NCBI GenBank assembly: GCA_963920705.1
Contig: CAWUCO010000268.1
Coordinates: 682,001-746,000 of the forward strand
Source of the DNA: Odiellus spinosus
Lineage: Eukaryota > Arthropoda > Arachnida > Opiliones > Phalangiidae
DNA length: 64,000 nucleotides
Direction of reading: 5' to 3'
Both the position numbers and the translations under genes were made by a program. Below the pieces are notes generated by a model. It did no database searches. It was not told the origin of the DNA and was given only the letters and a program-made list of their open reading frames with translations. Shown one piece after another: positions 48,373 to 62,502 of this stretch (positions are counted from its first letter, which is position 1; each line of letters opens with the position of its first letter).

Positions 48373-50671
48373 TTGCAATTTAGACAAAACCAAAGTCATT
48401 CGAAAGAGCAATTAATGGACAGTCTAAATAATAAGAGTTTTCAAAAATCCGTTGAAAAACAAGAAAAATATGGCCAATTCAAGAAATCATAGAATATCAA
48501 AATAGTCAAATTTCAGATTTTCTAAATTCGCTTTTTGATATTAGATGTTTTTTGAATTGTCCATATTTTCCATGTTTTTCAACGGATTTTCCAAAACTCT
48601 TGTTTTTTAGATAGACCAATATTTGCTCTTTCGAGTGGTCTTAATTTTGTCTAAATCGCTTAAAAATCAAAAGTTTTGTGTCCATTTGAATCCAATAATC
48701 TTGGATTTTTAAGCGTTTTTGCTTAATTTTAACCAATTTTATATTTGTCACAATTTTGCAATTTAGACAAAACCAAAGTCATTCGAAAGAGCAATTAATG
48801 GACAGTCTAAATAATAAGAGTTTTCAAAAATCCGTTGAAAAACAAGAAAAATATGGCCAATTCAAGAAATCATAGAATATCAAAATAGTCAAATTTCAGA
48901 TTTTCTAAATTCGCTTTTTGATATTAGATGTTTTTTGAATTGTCCATATTTTCCATGTTTTTCAACGGATTTTCCAAAACTCTTGTTTTTTAGATAGACC
49001 AATATTTGCTCTTTCGAGTGGTCTTAATTTTGTCTAAATCGCTTAAAAATCAAAAGTTTTGTGTCCATTTGAATCCAATAATCTTGGATTTTTAAGCGTT
49101 TTTGCTTAATTTTAACCAATTTTATATTTGTCACGTTTTGGCAATTTAGACAAAGCCAAAGTCATTCGAAAGAGCAATTAATGGACAGTCTAAATAATAA
49201 GAGTTTTCAAAAATCCGTTGAAAAAAAAGAAAAATATGGCCAATTCAAGAAACCATACAATATCAAAATAGTCAAATTTCAGATTTTAAAAATTCGCTTT
49301 TTGATATTCGATGTTTTTTGAATTGTCCATATTTTCCATGTTTTTCAACGGATTTTCCAAAACTCTTGTTTTTTAGATAGACCAATATTTGCTCTTTCGA
49401 GTGGTCTTAATTTTGTCTAAATCGCTTAAAAATCAAAAGTTTTGTGTCCATTTGAATCCAATAATCTTGGATTTTTAAGCGTTTTTTGCTTAATTTTAAC
49501 CAATTTTATATTTGTCACGTTTTGGCAATTTAGACAAAGCCAAAGTCATTCGAAAGAGCAATTAATGGACAGTCTAAATAATAAGAGTTTTCAAAAATCC
49601 GTTGAAAAAAAAGAAAAATATGGCCAATTCAAGAAACCATACAATATCAAAATAGTCAAATTTCAGATTTTAAAAATTCGCTTTTTGATATTCGATGTTT
49701 TTTGAATTGTCCATATTTTCCATGTTTTTCAACGGATTTTCCAAAACTCTTGTTTTTTAGATAGACCAATATTTGCTCTTTCGAGTGGTCTTAATTTTGT
49801 CTAAATCGCTTAAAAATCAAAAGTTTTGTGTCCATTTGAATCCAATAATCTTGGATTTTTAAGCGTTTTTGCTTAATTTTAACCAATTTTATATTTGTCA
49901 CAATTTTGCAATTTAGACAAAACCAAAGTCATTCGAAAGAGCAATTAATGGACAGTCTAAATAATAAGAGTTTTCAAAAATCCGTTGAAAAACAAGAAAA
50001 ATATGGCCAATTCAAGAAATCATAGAATATCAAAATAGTCAAATTTCAGATTTTCAAAATTCGCTTTTTGATATTAGATGTTTTTTGAATTGTCCATATT
50101 TTCCATGTTTTTCAACGGATTTTCCAAAACTCTTGTTTTTTAGATAGACCAATATTTGCTCTTTCGAGTGGTCTTAATTTTGTCTAAATCGCTTAAAAAT
50201 CAAAAGTTTTGTGTCCATTTGAATCCAATAATCTTGGATTTTTAAGCGTTTTTGCTTAATTTTAACCAATTTTGTATTTGTCACGTTTTGGCAATTTAGA
50301 CAAAACCAAAGTCATTCGAAAGAGCAATTAATGGACAGTCTAAATAATAAGAGTTTTCAAAAATCCGTTGAAAAACAAGAAAAATATGACCAATTCAAGA
50401 AATCATACAATATCAAAATAGTCAAATTTCAGATTTTAAAAATTCGCTTTTTGATATTAGATGTTTTTTGAATTGTCCATATTTTCCATGTTTTTCAACG
50501 GATTTTCCAAAACTCTTGTTTTTTAGATAGACCAATATTTGCTCTTTCGAGTGGTCTTAATTTTGTCTAAATCACTTAAAATTCAAAAGTTTTGTGTCCA
50601 TTTGAATCCAATAATCTTGGATTTTTAAGCGTTTTTGCTTAATTTTAACCAATTTTATAGTTGTCACGTTT

Positions 50672-51011
50672 TGGCAATTTAGACAAAACCAAAGTCATTC
50701 GAAAGAGCAATTAATGGACAGTCTAAATAATAAGAGTTTTCAAAAATCCGTTGAAAAACAAGAAAAATATGGCCAATTCAATAAACCATACAATATCAAA
50801 ATAGTCAAATTTCAGATTTTAAAAATTCGCTTTTTGATATTCGATGTTTTTTGAATTGTCCATATTTTCCATGTTTTTCAACGGATTTTCCAAAACTCTT
50901 GTTTTTTAGATAGACCAATATTTGCTCTTTCGAGTGGTCTTAATTTTGTCTAAATCTTGGATTTTTAAGCGTTTTTGCTTAATTTTAACCAATTTTATAT
51001 TTGTCACAATT
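50672..51011 (+). repeat. Shortened 340-bp monomer
   Basis: GTCTAAAT runs directly into CTTGGATTTTTAAGCG near 50955. The 43 bp that hold the first arm and loop of the short inverted repeat are missing. The deletion ends share AATC, consistent with a microhomology-mediated deletion. This is the only monomer in the window that lacks the second palindrome. Confidence 0.92.
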
Positions 51012-52925
51012 TTGCAATTTAGACAAAACCAAAGTCATTCGAAAGAGCAATTAATGGACAGTCTAAATAATAAGAGTTTTCAAAAATCCGTTGAAAAACA
51101 AGAAAAATATGGCCAATTCAAGAAATCATAGAATATCAAAATAGTCAAATTTCAGATTTTCTAAATTCGCTTTTTGATATTAGATGTTTTTTGAATTGTC
51201 CATATTTTCCATGTTTTTCAACGGATTTTCCAAAACTCTTGTTTTTTAGATAGACCAATATTTGCTCTTTCGAGTGGTCTTAATTTTGTCTAAATCGCTT
51301 AAAAATCAAAAGTTTTGTGTCCATTTGAATCCAATAATCTTGGATTTTTAAGCGTTTTTGCTTAATTTTAACCAATTTTATATTTGTCACAATTTTGCAA
51401 TTTAGACAAAACCAAAGTCATTCGAAAGAGCAATTAATGGACAGTCTAAATAATAAGAGTTTTCAAAAATCCGTTGAAAAACAAGAAAAATATGGCCAAT
51501 TCAAGAAATCATAGAATATCAAAATAGTCAAATTTCAGATTTTCTAAATTCGCTTTTTGATATTAGATGTTTTTTGAATTGTCCATATTTTCCATGTTTT
51601 TCAACGGATTTTCCAAAACTCTTGTTTTTTAGATAGACCAATATTTGCTCTTTCGAGTGGTCTTAATTTTGTCTAAATCGCTTAAAAATCAAAAGTTTTG
51701 TGTCCATTTGAATCCAATAATCTTGGATTTTTAAGCGTTTTTGCTTAATTTTAACCAATTTTGTATTTGTCACGTTTTGGCAATTTAGACAAAACCAAAG
51801 TCATTCGAAAGAGCAATTAATGGACAGTCTAAATAATAAGAGTTTTCAAAAATCCGTTGAAAAACAAGAAAAATATGGCCAATTCAAGAAATCATACAAT
51901 ATCAAAATAGTCAAATTTCAGATTTTAAAAATTCGCTTTTTGATATTCGATGTTTTTTTAATTGTCCATATTTTCCATGTTTTTCAACGGATTTTCCAAA
52001 ACTCTTGTTTTTTAGATAGACCAATATTTGCTCTTTCGAGTGGTCTTAATTTTGTCTAAATCACTTAAAATTCAAAAGTTTTGTGTCCATTTGAATCCAA
52101 TAATCTTGGATTTTTAAGCGTTTTTGCTTAATTTTAACCAATTTTATAGTTGTCATGTTTTGGCAATTTAGACAAAACCAAAGTCATTCGAAAGAGCAAT
52201 TAACGGACAGTCTAAATAATAAGAGTTTTCAAAAATCCGTTGAAAAACAAGAAAAATATATCCAATTCAAGAAACCATACAATATCAAAATAGTCAAATT
52301 TCAGATTTTAAAAATTCGCTTTTTGATATTCGATGTTTTTTGAATTGTCAATATTTTCCATGTTTTTCAACGGATTTTCCAAAACTCTTGTTTTTTAGAT
52401 AGACCAATATTTGCTCTTTCGAGTGTTCTTAAATTTGTCTAAATCGCTTAAAAATCAAAAGTTTTGTGTCCATTTGAATCCAATAATCTTGGATTTTTAG
52501 CGTTTTTGCTTAATTTTAACCAATTTTATACTTGTCACGTTTTGGCAATTTAGACAAAACCAAAGTCATTCGAAAGATCAATTAATGGACAGTCTAAATA
52601 ATAAGAGTTTTCAAAAATCCGTTGAAAAACAAGAAAAATATGGCCAATTCAAGAAACCATACAATATCAAAATAGTCAAATTTCAGATTTTAAAAATTCG
52701 CTTTTTGATATTCGATGTTTTTTGAATTGTCCATATTTTCCATGTTTTTCAACGGATTTTCCAAAACTCTTAATTTTCAGATAGACCAATATTTGCTCTT
52801 TCGAGTGGTCTTAATTTTGTCTAAATCGCTTAAAAATCAAAAGTTTTGTGTCCATTTGAATCCAATAATCTTGGATTTTTAAGCGTTTTTGCTTAATTTT
52901 AACCAATTTTATATTTGTCACAATT

Positions 52926-54841
52926 TTGCAATTTAGACAAAACCAAAGTCATTCGAAAGAGCAATTAATGGACAGTCTAAATAATAAGAGTTTTCAAAAA
53001 TCCATTGAAAAACAAGAAAAATATGGCCAATTCAAGAAACCATACAATATCAAAATAGTCAAATTTCTGATTTTAAAAATTCGCTTTTTGATATTAGATG
53101 TTTTTTGAATTGGCCATATTTTCCATGTTTTTCAACGGATTTTCCAAAACTCTTGTTTTTTAGATAGACCAATATTTGCTCTTTCGAGTGGTCTTAATTT
53201 TGTCTAAATCGCTTAAAAATCAAAAGTTTTGTGTCCATTTGAATCCAATAATCTTGGATTTTTAAGCGTTTTTGCTTAATTTTAACCAATTTTATATTTG
53301 TCACGTTTTGGCAATTTAGACAAAACCAAAGTCATTCGAAAGAGCAATTAATGGACAGTCTAAATATTAAGAGTTTTCAAAAATCCGTTGAAAAACAAGA
53401 AAAATATGGCCAATTCAAGAAATCATACAATATCAAAATAGTCAAATTTCAGATTTTAAAAATTCGCTTATTGATATTAGATGTTTTTTGAATTGGCTAT
53501 ATTTTCCATGTTTTTCAACGGATTTTCCAAAACTCTTGTTTTTTAGATAGACAAAATATTTGCTCTTTCGAGTGGTCTTAATTTTGTCTAAATCGCTTAA
53601 AATTCAAAAGTTTTGTGTCCATTTGAATCCAATAATCTTGGATTTTTAAGCGTTTTTTGCTTAATTTTAACCAATTTTATATTTGTCACGTTTTGGCAAT
53701 TTAGACAAAACCAAAGTCATTCGAAAGAGCAATTAATGGACAGTCTAAATAATAAGAGTTTTCAAAAATCCGTTGAAAAACAAGAAAAATATGGCCAATT
53801 GAAGAAATCATACAAAATCAAAATAGTCAAATTTCAGATTTTAAAAATTCGCTTTTTGATATTCGATGTTTTTTGAATTGTCCATATTTTCCATGTTTTT
53901 CAACGGATTTTCCAAAACTCTTAATTTCAGATAGACCAATATTTGCTCTTTCGAGTGGTCTTAATTTTGTCTAAATCGCTTAAAAATCAAAAGTTTTGTG
54001 TCCATTTGAATCCAATAATCTTGGATTTTTAAGCGTTTTTGCTTAATTTTAACCAATTTTATATTTGTCACAATTTTGCAATTTAGACAAAACCAAAGTC
54101 ATTCGAAAGAGCAATTAATGGACAGTCTAAATAATAAGAGCTTTCAAAAATCCGTTGAAAAACAAGAAAAATATGGCCAATTCAAGAAATCATACAATAT
54201 CAAAATAGTCAAATTTCAGATTTTAAAAATTCGCTTATTGATATTAGATGTTTTTTGAATTGGCTATATTTTCCATGTTTTTCAACGGATTTTCCAAAAC
54301 TCTTGTTTTTTAGATAGACAAATATTTGCTCTTTCGAGTGGTCTTAATTTTGTCTAAATCGCTTAAAATTCAAAAGTTTTGTGTCCATTTGAATCCAATA
54401 ATCTTGGATTTTTAAGCGTTTTTGCTTAATTTTAACCAATTTTATATTTGTCACGTTTTGGCAATTTAGACAAAACCAAAGTCATTCGAAAGAGCAATTA
54501 ATGGACAGTCTAAATAATAAGAGTTTTCAAAAATCCGTTGAAAAACAAGAAAAATATGGCCAATTCAAGAAATCATACAATATCAAAATAGTCAAATTTC
54601 AGATTTTAAAAATTCGCTTATTGATATTAGATGTTTTTTGAATTGGCTATATTTTCCATGTTTTTCAACGGATTTTCCAAAACTCTTGTTTTTTAGATAG
54701 ACAAATATTTGCTCTTTTGAGTGGTCTTAATTTTGTCTAAATCGCTTAAAATTCAAAAGTTTTGTGTCCATTTGAATCCAATAATCTTGGATTTTTAAGC
54801 GTTTTTGCTTTATTTTAACCAATTTTAAATTTGTCACAATT
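52926..54841 (+). repeat. Five monomers, transition to region F
   Basis: 52926 is a region D type b unit (CCATTG, CCATACAAT). 53309 combines a type c left arm (AAATATTAAGAG) with a GCTTATTGATATTAG right side and an extra A in AGACAAAATATT. 53694 has CAATTGAAGAAATC and ACAAAATC, and a shortened CTTAATTTCAG. 54076 has GAGCTTTC. 54459 has TCTTTTGAGTGG. Confidence 0.78.
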
Positions 54842-57800
54842 TTGCAATTTAGACAAAACCAAAGTCATTCGAAAGAGCAATTAATGGACAGTCTAAATAA
54901 TAAGAGTTTTCAAAAATCCGTTGAAAAACAAGAAAAATATGACCAATTCAAGAAATCATACAATACCAAAATAGTCAAATTTCAGATTTTAAAAATTCGC
55001 TTTTTGATATTAGATGTTTTTTGAATTGGCCATATTTTCCATGTTTTTCAACGGATTTTCCAAAACTCTTGTTTTTTAGATAGACCAATATTTGCTCTTT
55101 CGAGTGGTCTTAATTTTGTCTAAATCGCTTAAAAATCAAAAGTTTTGTGTCCATTTGAATCCAATAATCTTGGATTTTTAAGCGTTTTTGCTTAATTTTA
55201 ACCAATTTTATATTTGTCACGTTTTTGCAATTTAGACAAAACCAAAGTCATTCGAAAGAGCAATTAATGGACAGTCTAAATAATAAGAGTTTTCAAAAAT
55301 CCGTTGAAAAACAAGAAAAATATGACCAATTCAAGAAATCATACAATATCAAAATAGTCAAATTTCAGATTTTAAAAATTCGCTTTTTGATATTAGATGT
55401 TTTTTGAATTGGCCATATTTTCCGTGTTTTTCAACGGATTTTCCAAAACTCTTGTTTTTTAGATAGACCAATATTTGCTCTTTCAAGTAGTCTTAATTTT
55501 GTCTAAATCGCTTAAAAATCAAAAGTTTTGTGTCCATTTGAATCCAATAATCTTGGATTTTTAAGCGTTTTTGCTTAATTTTAACCAATTTTATATTTGT
55601 CACAATTTTGCAATTTAGACAAAACCAAAGTCATTCGAAAGAGCAATTAATGGACAGTCTAAATAATAAGAGTTTTCAAAAATCCATTGAAAAACAAGAA
55701 AAATATGGCCAATTCAAGAAACCATACAATATCAAAATAGTCAAATTTCTGATTTTAAAAATTCGCTTTTTGATATTAGATGTTTTTTGAATTGGCCATA
55801 TTTTCCATGTTTTTCAACGGATTTTCCAAAACTCTTGTTTTTTAGATAGACCAATATTTGCTCTTTCGAGTGGTCTTAATTTTGTCTAAATCGCTTAAAA
55901 ATCAAAAGTTTTGTGTCCATTTGAATCCAATAATCTTGGATTTTTAAGCGTTTTTGCTTAATTTTAAAGAATTTTATATTTGTCACGTTTTGGCAATTTA
56001 GACAAAACCAAAGTCATTCGAAAGAGCAATTAATGGACAGTCTAAATATTAAGAGTTTTCAAAAATCCGTTGAAAAACAAGAAAAATATGGCCAATTCAA
56101 GAAATCATACAATATCAAAATAGTCAAATTTCAGATTTTAAAAATTCGCTTTTTGATATTAGATGTTTTTTGAATTGGCCATATTATCCATGATTTTCAA
56201 CGGATTTTCCAAAACTCTTGTTTTTTAGATAGACCAATATTTGCTCTTTCGAGTGGTCTTAATTTTGTCTAAATCGCTTAAAAATCAAAAGTTTTGTGTC
56301 CATTTGAATCCAATAATCTTGGATTTTTAAGCGTTTTTGCTTAATTTTAACCAATTTTATATTTGTCACGTTTTGGCAATTTAGACAAAGCCAAAGTCAT
56401 TCGAAAGAGCAATTAATGGACAGTCTAAATAATAAGAGTTTTCAAAAATCCGTTGAAAAAAAAGAAAAATATGGCCAATTCAAGAAACCATACAATATCA
56501 AAATAGTCAAATTTCAGATTTTAAAAATTCGCTTTTTGATATTCGATGTTTTTTGAATTGTCCATATTTTCCATGTTTTTCAACGGATTTTCCAAAACTC
56601 TTAATTTTCAGATAGACCAATATTTGCTCTTTCGAGTGGTCTTAATTTTGTCTAAATCGCTTAAAAATCAAAAGTTTTGTGTCCATTTGAATCCAATAAT
56701 CTTGGATTTTTAAGCGTTTTTGCTTAATTTTAACCAATTTTATATTTGTCACAATTTTGCAATTTAGACAAAACCAAAGTCATTCGAAAGAGCAATTAAT
56801 GGACAGTCTAAATAATAAGAGCTTTCAAAAATCCGTTGAAAAACAAGAAAAATATGACCAATTCAAGAAATCAAACAATACCAAAATAGTCAAATTTCAG
56901 ATTTTAAAAATTCGCTTTTTGATATTAGATGTTTTTTGAATTGGCCATATTTTCCATGTTTTTCAACGGATTTTCCAAAACTCTTGTTTTTTAGATAGAC
57001 AAATATTTGCTCTTTCGAGTGGTCTTAATTTTGTCTAAATCGCTTAAAATTCAAAAGTTTTGTGTCCATTTGAATCCAATAATCTTGGATTTTTAAGCGT
57101 TTTTGCTTAATTTTAACCAATTTTATATTTGTCACGTTTTGGCAATTTAGACAAAACCAAAGTCATTCGAAAGAGCAATTAATGGACAGTCTAAATAATA
57201 AGAGTTTTCAAAAATCCGTTGAAAAACAAGAAAAATATGGCCAATTCAAGAAATCATACAATATCAAAATAGTCAAATTTCAGATTTTAAAAATTCGCTT
57301 ATTGATATTAGATGTTTTTTGAATTGGCTATATTTTCCATGTTTTTCAACGGATTTTCCAAAACTCTTGTTTTTTAGATAGACAAATATTTGCTCTTTTG
57401 AGTGGTCTTAATTTTGTCTAAATCGCTTAAAATTCAAAAGTTTTGTGTCCATTTGAATCCAATAATCTTGGATTTTTAAGCGTTTTTGCTTTATTTTAAC
57501 CAATTTTAAATTTGTCACAATTTTGCAATTTAGACAAAACCAAAGTCATTCGAAAGAGCAATTAATGGACAGTCTAAATAATAAGAGTTTTCAAAAATCC
57601 GTTGAAAAACAAGAAAAATATGGCCAATTCAAGAAATCATACAATATCAAAATAGTCAAATTTCAGATTTTAAAAATTCGCTTTTTGATATTAGATGTTT
57701 TTTGAATTGTCCATATTTTCCATGTTTTTCAACGGATTTTCCAAAACTCTTGTTTTTTAGATAGACCAATATTTGCTCTTTCAAGTAGTCTTAATTTTGT

Positions 57801-60800
57801 CTAAATCGCTTAAAAATCAAAAGTTTTGTGTCCATTTGAATCCAATAATCTTGGATTTTTAAGCGTTTTTGCTTAATTTTAACCAATTTTATATTTGTCA
57901 CAATTTTGCAATTTAGACAAAACCAAAGTCATTCGAAAGAGCAATTAATGGACAGTCTAAATAATAAGAGTTTTCAAAAATCCATTGAAAAACAAGAAAA
58001 ATATGGCCAATTCAAGAAACCATACAATATCAAAATAGTCAAATTTCTGATTTTAAAAATTCGCTTTTTGATATTAGATGTTTTTTGAATTGGCCATATT
58101 TTCCATGTTTTTCAACGGATTTTCCAAAACTCTTGTTTTTTAGATAGACCAATATTTGCTCTTTCGAGTGGTCTTAATTTTGTCTAAATCGCTTAAAAAT
58201 CAAAAGTTTTGTGTCCATTTGAATCCAATAATCTTGGATTTTTAAGCGTTTTTGCTTAATTTTAACCAATTTTATATTTGTCACGTTTTGGCAATTTAGA
58301 CAAAACCAAAGTCATTCGAAAGAGCAATTAATGGACAGTCTAAATATTAAGAGTTTTCAAAAATCCGTTGAAAAACAAGAAAAATATGGCCAATTCAAGA
58401 AATCATACAATATCAAAATAGTCAAATTTCAGATTTTAAAAATTCGCTTTTTGATATTAGATGTTTTTTGAATTGGCCATATTTTCCATGTTTTTCAACG
58501 GATTTTCCAAAACTCTTGTTTTTTAGATAGACCAATATTTGCTCTTTCGAGTGGTCTTAATTTTGTCTAAATCGCTTAAAAATCAAAAGTTTTGTGTCCA
58601 TTTGAATCCAATAATCTTGGATTTTTAAGCGTTTTTGCTTAATTTTAACCAATTTTATATTTGTCACGTTTTGGCAATTTAGACAAAACCAAAGTCATTC
58701 GAAAGAGCAATTAATGGACAGTCTAAATATTAAGAGTTTTCAAAAATCCGTTGAAAAACAAGAAAAATATGGCCAATTCAAGAAATCATACAATATCAAA
58801 ATAGTCAAATTTCAGATTTTAAAAATTCGCTTTTTGATATTAGATGTTTTTTGAATTGTCCATATTTTCCATGTTTTTCAACGGATTTTCCAAAACTCTT
58901 GTTTTTTAGATAGACCAATATTTGCTCTTTCGAGTGGTCTTAGTTTTGTCTAAATCGCTTAAAAATCAAAAGTTTTGTGTCCATTTGAATCCAATAATCT
59001 TGGATTTTTAAGCGTTTTTGCTTAATTTTAACCAATTTTATATTTGTCACGTTTTGGCAATTTAGACAAAGCCAAAGTCATTCGAAAGAGCAATTAATGG
59101 ACAGTCTAAATAATAAGAGTTTTCAAAAATCCGTTGAAAAAAAAGAAAAATATGGCCAATTCAAGAAACCATACAATATCAAAATAGTCAAATTTCAGAT
59201 TTTAAAAATTCACTTTTTGATATTCGATGTTTTTTGAATTGTCCATATTTTCCATGTTTTTCAACGGATTTTCCAAAACTCTTAATTTTCAGATAGACCA
59301 ATATTTGCTCTTTCGAGTGGTCTTAATTTTGTCTAAATCGCTTAAAAATCAAAAGTTTTGTGTCCATTTGAATCCAATAATCTTGGATTTTTAAGCGTTT
59401 TTGCTTAATTTTAACCAATTTTATATTTGTCACAATTTTGCAATTTAGACAAAACCAAAGTCATTCGAAAGAGCAATTAATGGACAGTCTAAATAATAAG
59501 AGCTTTCAAAAATCCGTTGAAAAACAAGAAAAATATGACCAATTCAAGAAATCAAACAATACCAAAATAGTCAAATTTCAGATTTTAAAAATTCGCTTTT
59601 TGATATTAGATGTTTTTTGAATTGGCCATATTTTCCATGTTTTTCAACGGATTTTCCAAAACTCTTGTTTTTTAGATAGACAAATATTTGCTCTTTCGAG
59701 TGGTCTTAATTTTGTCTAAATCGCTTAAAAATCAAAAGTTTTGTGTCCATTTGAATCCAATAATCTTGGATTTTTAAGCGTTTTTGCTTTATTTTAACCA
59801 ATTTTAAATTTGTCACAATTTTGCAATTTAGACAAAACCAAAGTCATTCGAAAGAGCAATTAATGGACAGTCTAAATAATAAGAGTTTTCAAAAATCCGT
59901 TGAAAAACAAGAAAAATATGACCAATTCAAGAAATCATACAATATCAAAATAGTCAAATTTCAGATTTTAAAAATTCGCTTTTTGATATTAGATGTTTTT
60001 TGAATTGGCCATATTTTCCATGTTTTTCAACGGATTTTCCAAAACTCATGTTTTTTAGATAGACCAATATTTGCTCTTTCGAGTGGTCTTAATTTTTGTC
60101 TAAATCGCTTAAAAATCAAAAGTTTTGTGTCCATTTGAATCCAATAATCTTGGATTTTTAAGCGTTTTTGCTTTATTTTAACCAATTTTAAATTTGTCAC
60201 AATTTTGCAATTTAGACAAAACCAAAGTCATTCGAAAGAGCAATTAATGGACAGTCTAAATAATAAGAGTTTTCAAAAATCCGTTGAAAAACAAGAAAAA
60301 TATGGCCAATTCAAGAAATCATACAATATCAAAATAGTCAAATTTCAGATTTTAAAAATTCGCTTTTTGATATTAGATGTTTTTTGAATTGTCCATATTT
60401 TCCATGTTTTTCAACGGATTTTCCAAAATTCTTGTTTTTTAGATAGACCAATATTTGCTCTTTCGAGTGGTCTTAATTTTGTGTAAATCGCTTAAAAATC
60501 AAAAGTTTTGTGTCCATTTGAATCCAATAATCTTGGATTTTTAAGCGTTTTTGCTTAATTTTAACCAATTTTATATTTGTCACGTTTTGGCAATTTAGAC
60601 AAAACCAAAGTCATTCGAAAGAGCAATTAATGGACAGTCTAAATAATAAGAGTTTTCAAAAATCCGTTGAAAAACAAGAAAAATATGACCAATTCAAGAA
60701 ATCATACAATATCAAAATAGTCAAATTTCAGATTTTAAAAATTCGCTTTTTGATATTAGATGTTTTTTGAATTGGCCATATTTTCCGTGTTTTTCAACGG

Positions 60801-60970
60801 ATTTTCCAAAACTCTTGTTTTTTAGATAGACCAATATTTGCTCTTTCAAGTAGTCTTAATTTTGTCTAAATCGCTTAAAAATCAAAAGTTTTGTGTCCAT
60901 TTGAATCCAATAATCTTGGATTTTTAAGCGTTTTTGCTTTATTTTAACCAATTTTAAATTTGTCACAATT

Positions 60971-62502
60971 TTGCAATTTAGACAAAACCAAAGTCATTCG
61001 AAAGAGCAATTAATGGACAGTCTAAATAATAAGAGTTTTCAAAAATCCGTTGAAAAACAAGAAAAATATGACCAATTCAAGAAATCATACAATACCAAAA
61101 TAGTCAAATTTCAGATTTTAAAAATTAGCTTTTTGATATTAGATGTTTTTTGAATTGGCCATATTTTCCATGTTTTTCAACGGTTTTTCCAAAACTCTTG
61201 TTTTTTAGATAGACAAATATTTGCTCTTTCGAGTGGTCTTAATTTTGTCTAAATCGCTTAAAAATCAAAAGTTTTGTGTCCATTTGAATCCAATAATCTT
61301 GGATTTTTAAGCGTTTTTGCTTTATTTTAACCAATTTTAAATTTGTCACAATTTTGCAATTTAGACAAAACCAAAGTCATTCGAAAGAGCAATTAATGGA
61401 CAGTCTAAATAATAAGAGTTTTCAAAAATCCGTTGAAAAACAAGAAAAATATGACCAATTCAAGAAATCATACAATACCAAAATAGTCAAATTTCAGATT
61501 TTAAAAATTCGCTTTTTGATATTAGATGTTTTTTGAATTGTCCATATTTTCCATGTTTTTCAACGGATTTTCCAAAACTCTTGTTTTTTAGATAGACCAA
61601 TATTTGCTCTTTCGAGTGGTCTTAATTTTGCCTAAATCGCTTAAAAATCAAAAGTTTTGTGTCCATTTGAATCCAATAATCTTGGATTTTTAAGCGTTTT
61701 TGCTTAATTTTAACCAATTTTATATTTGTCACGTTTTGGCAATTTAGACAAAACCAAAGTCATTCGAAAGAGCAATTAATGGACAGTCTAAATAATAAGA
61801 GTTTTCAAAAATCCGTTGAAAAACAAGAAAAATATGACCAATTCAAGAAATCATACAATATCAAAATAGTCAAATTTCAGATTTTAAAAATTCGCTTTTT
61901 GATATTAGATGTTTTTTGAATTGGCCATATTTTCCATGTTTTTCAACGGATTTTCCAAAACTCTTGTTTTTTAGATAGACCAATATTTGCTCTTTCAAGT
62001 AGTCTTAATTTTGTCTAAATCGCTTAAAAATCAAAAGTTTTGTGTCCATTTGAATCCAATAATCTTGGATTTTTAAGCGTTTTTGCTTTATTTTAACCAA
62101 TTTTAAATTTGTCACAATTTTGCAATTTAGACAAAACCAAAGTCATTCGAAAGAGCAATTAATGGACAGTCTAAATAATAAGAGTTTTCAAAAATCCGTT
62201 GAAAAACAAGAAAAATATGACCAATTCAAGAAATCATACAATACCAAAATAGTAAAATTTCAGATTTTAAAAATTCGCTTTTTGATATTAGATGTTTTTT
62301 GAATTGTCCATATTTTCCATGTTTTTCAACGGATTTTCCAAAACTCTTGTTTTTTAGATAGACAAATATTTGCTCTTTCGAGTGGTCTTAATTTTGTCTA
62401 AATCGCTTAAAAATCAAAAGTTTTGTGTCCATTTGAATCCAATAATCTTGGATTTTTAAGCGTTTTTGCTTTATTTTAACCAATTTTAAATTTGTCACAA
62501 TT
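60971..62502 (+). repeat. 1532-bp tetramer, copy 1
   Basis: Units 60971 (CGGTTTTTCC, private AATTAGCTTTTTG), 61354 (TTTTGCCTAAATCGC), 61737 (CACGTTTTGG, GACC, TTTCAAGTAGTC) and 62120 (TCATACAATACC, private AGTAAAATTTC). Confidence 0.83.

Larger units (their letters stand above)
43773..54841 (+). repeat. Region E: 29 monomers with mixed higher-order repeats
   Basis: Markers: GCGTTTTTTGC (one extra T) in several spacers, ATATTCGATG in place of ATATTAGATG, AAATCACTT, TTTATAGTTGTC, TTTTGTATTTGTC, GACAAAGCCAAAG with GTTGAAAAAAAAG, and TTTTCTAAATTC. The extra T joins the reading frame across the spacer, which is why longer open frames (87 codons) occur only here. 48373/48756, 49139/49523 and 51012/51395 are adjacent near-identical monomer pairs. 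44541-45690 resembles 49523-50671, about 4.98 kb apart. Confidence 0.8.
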
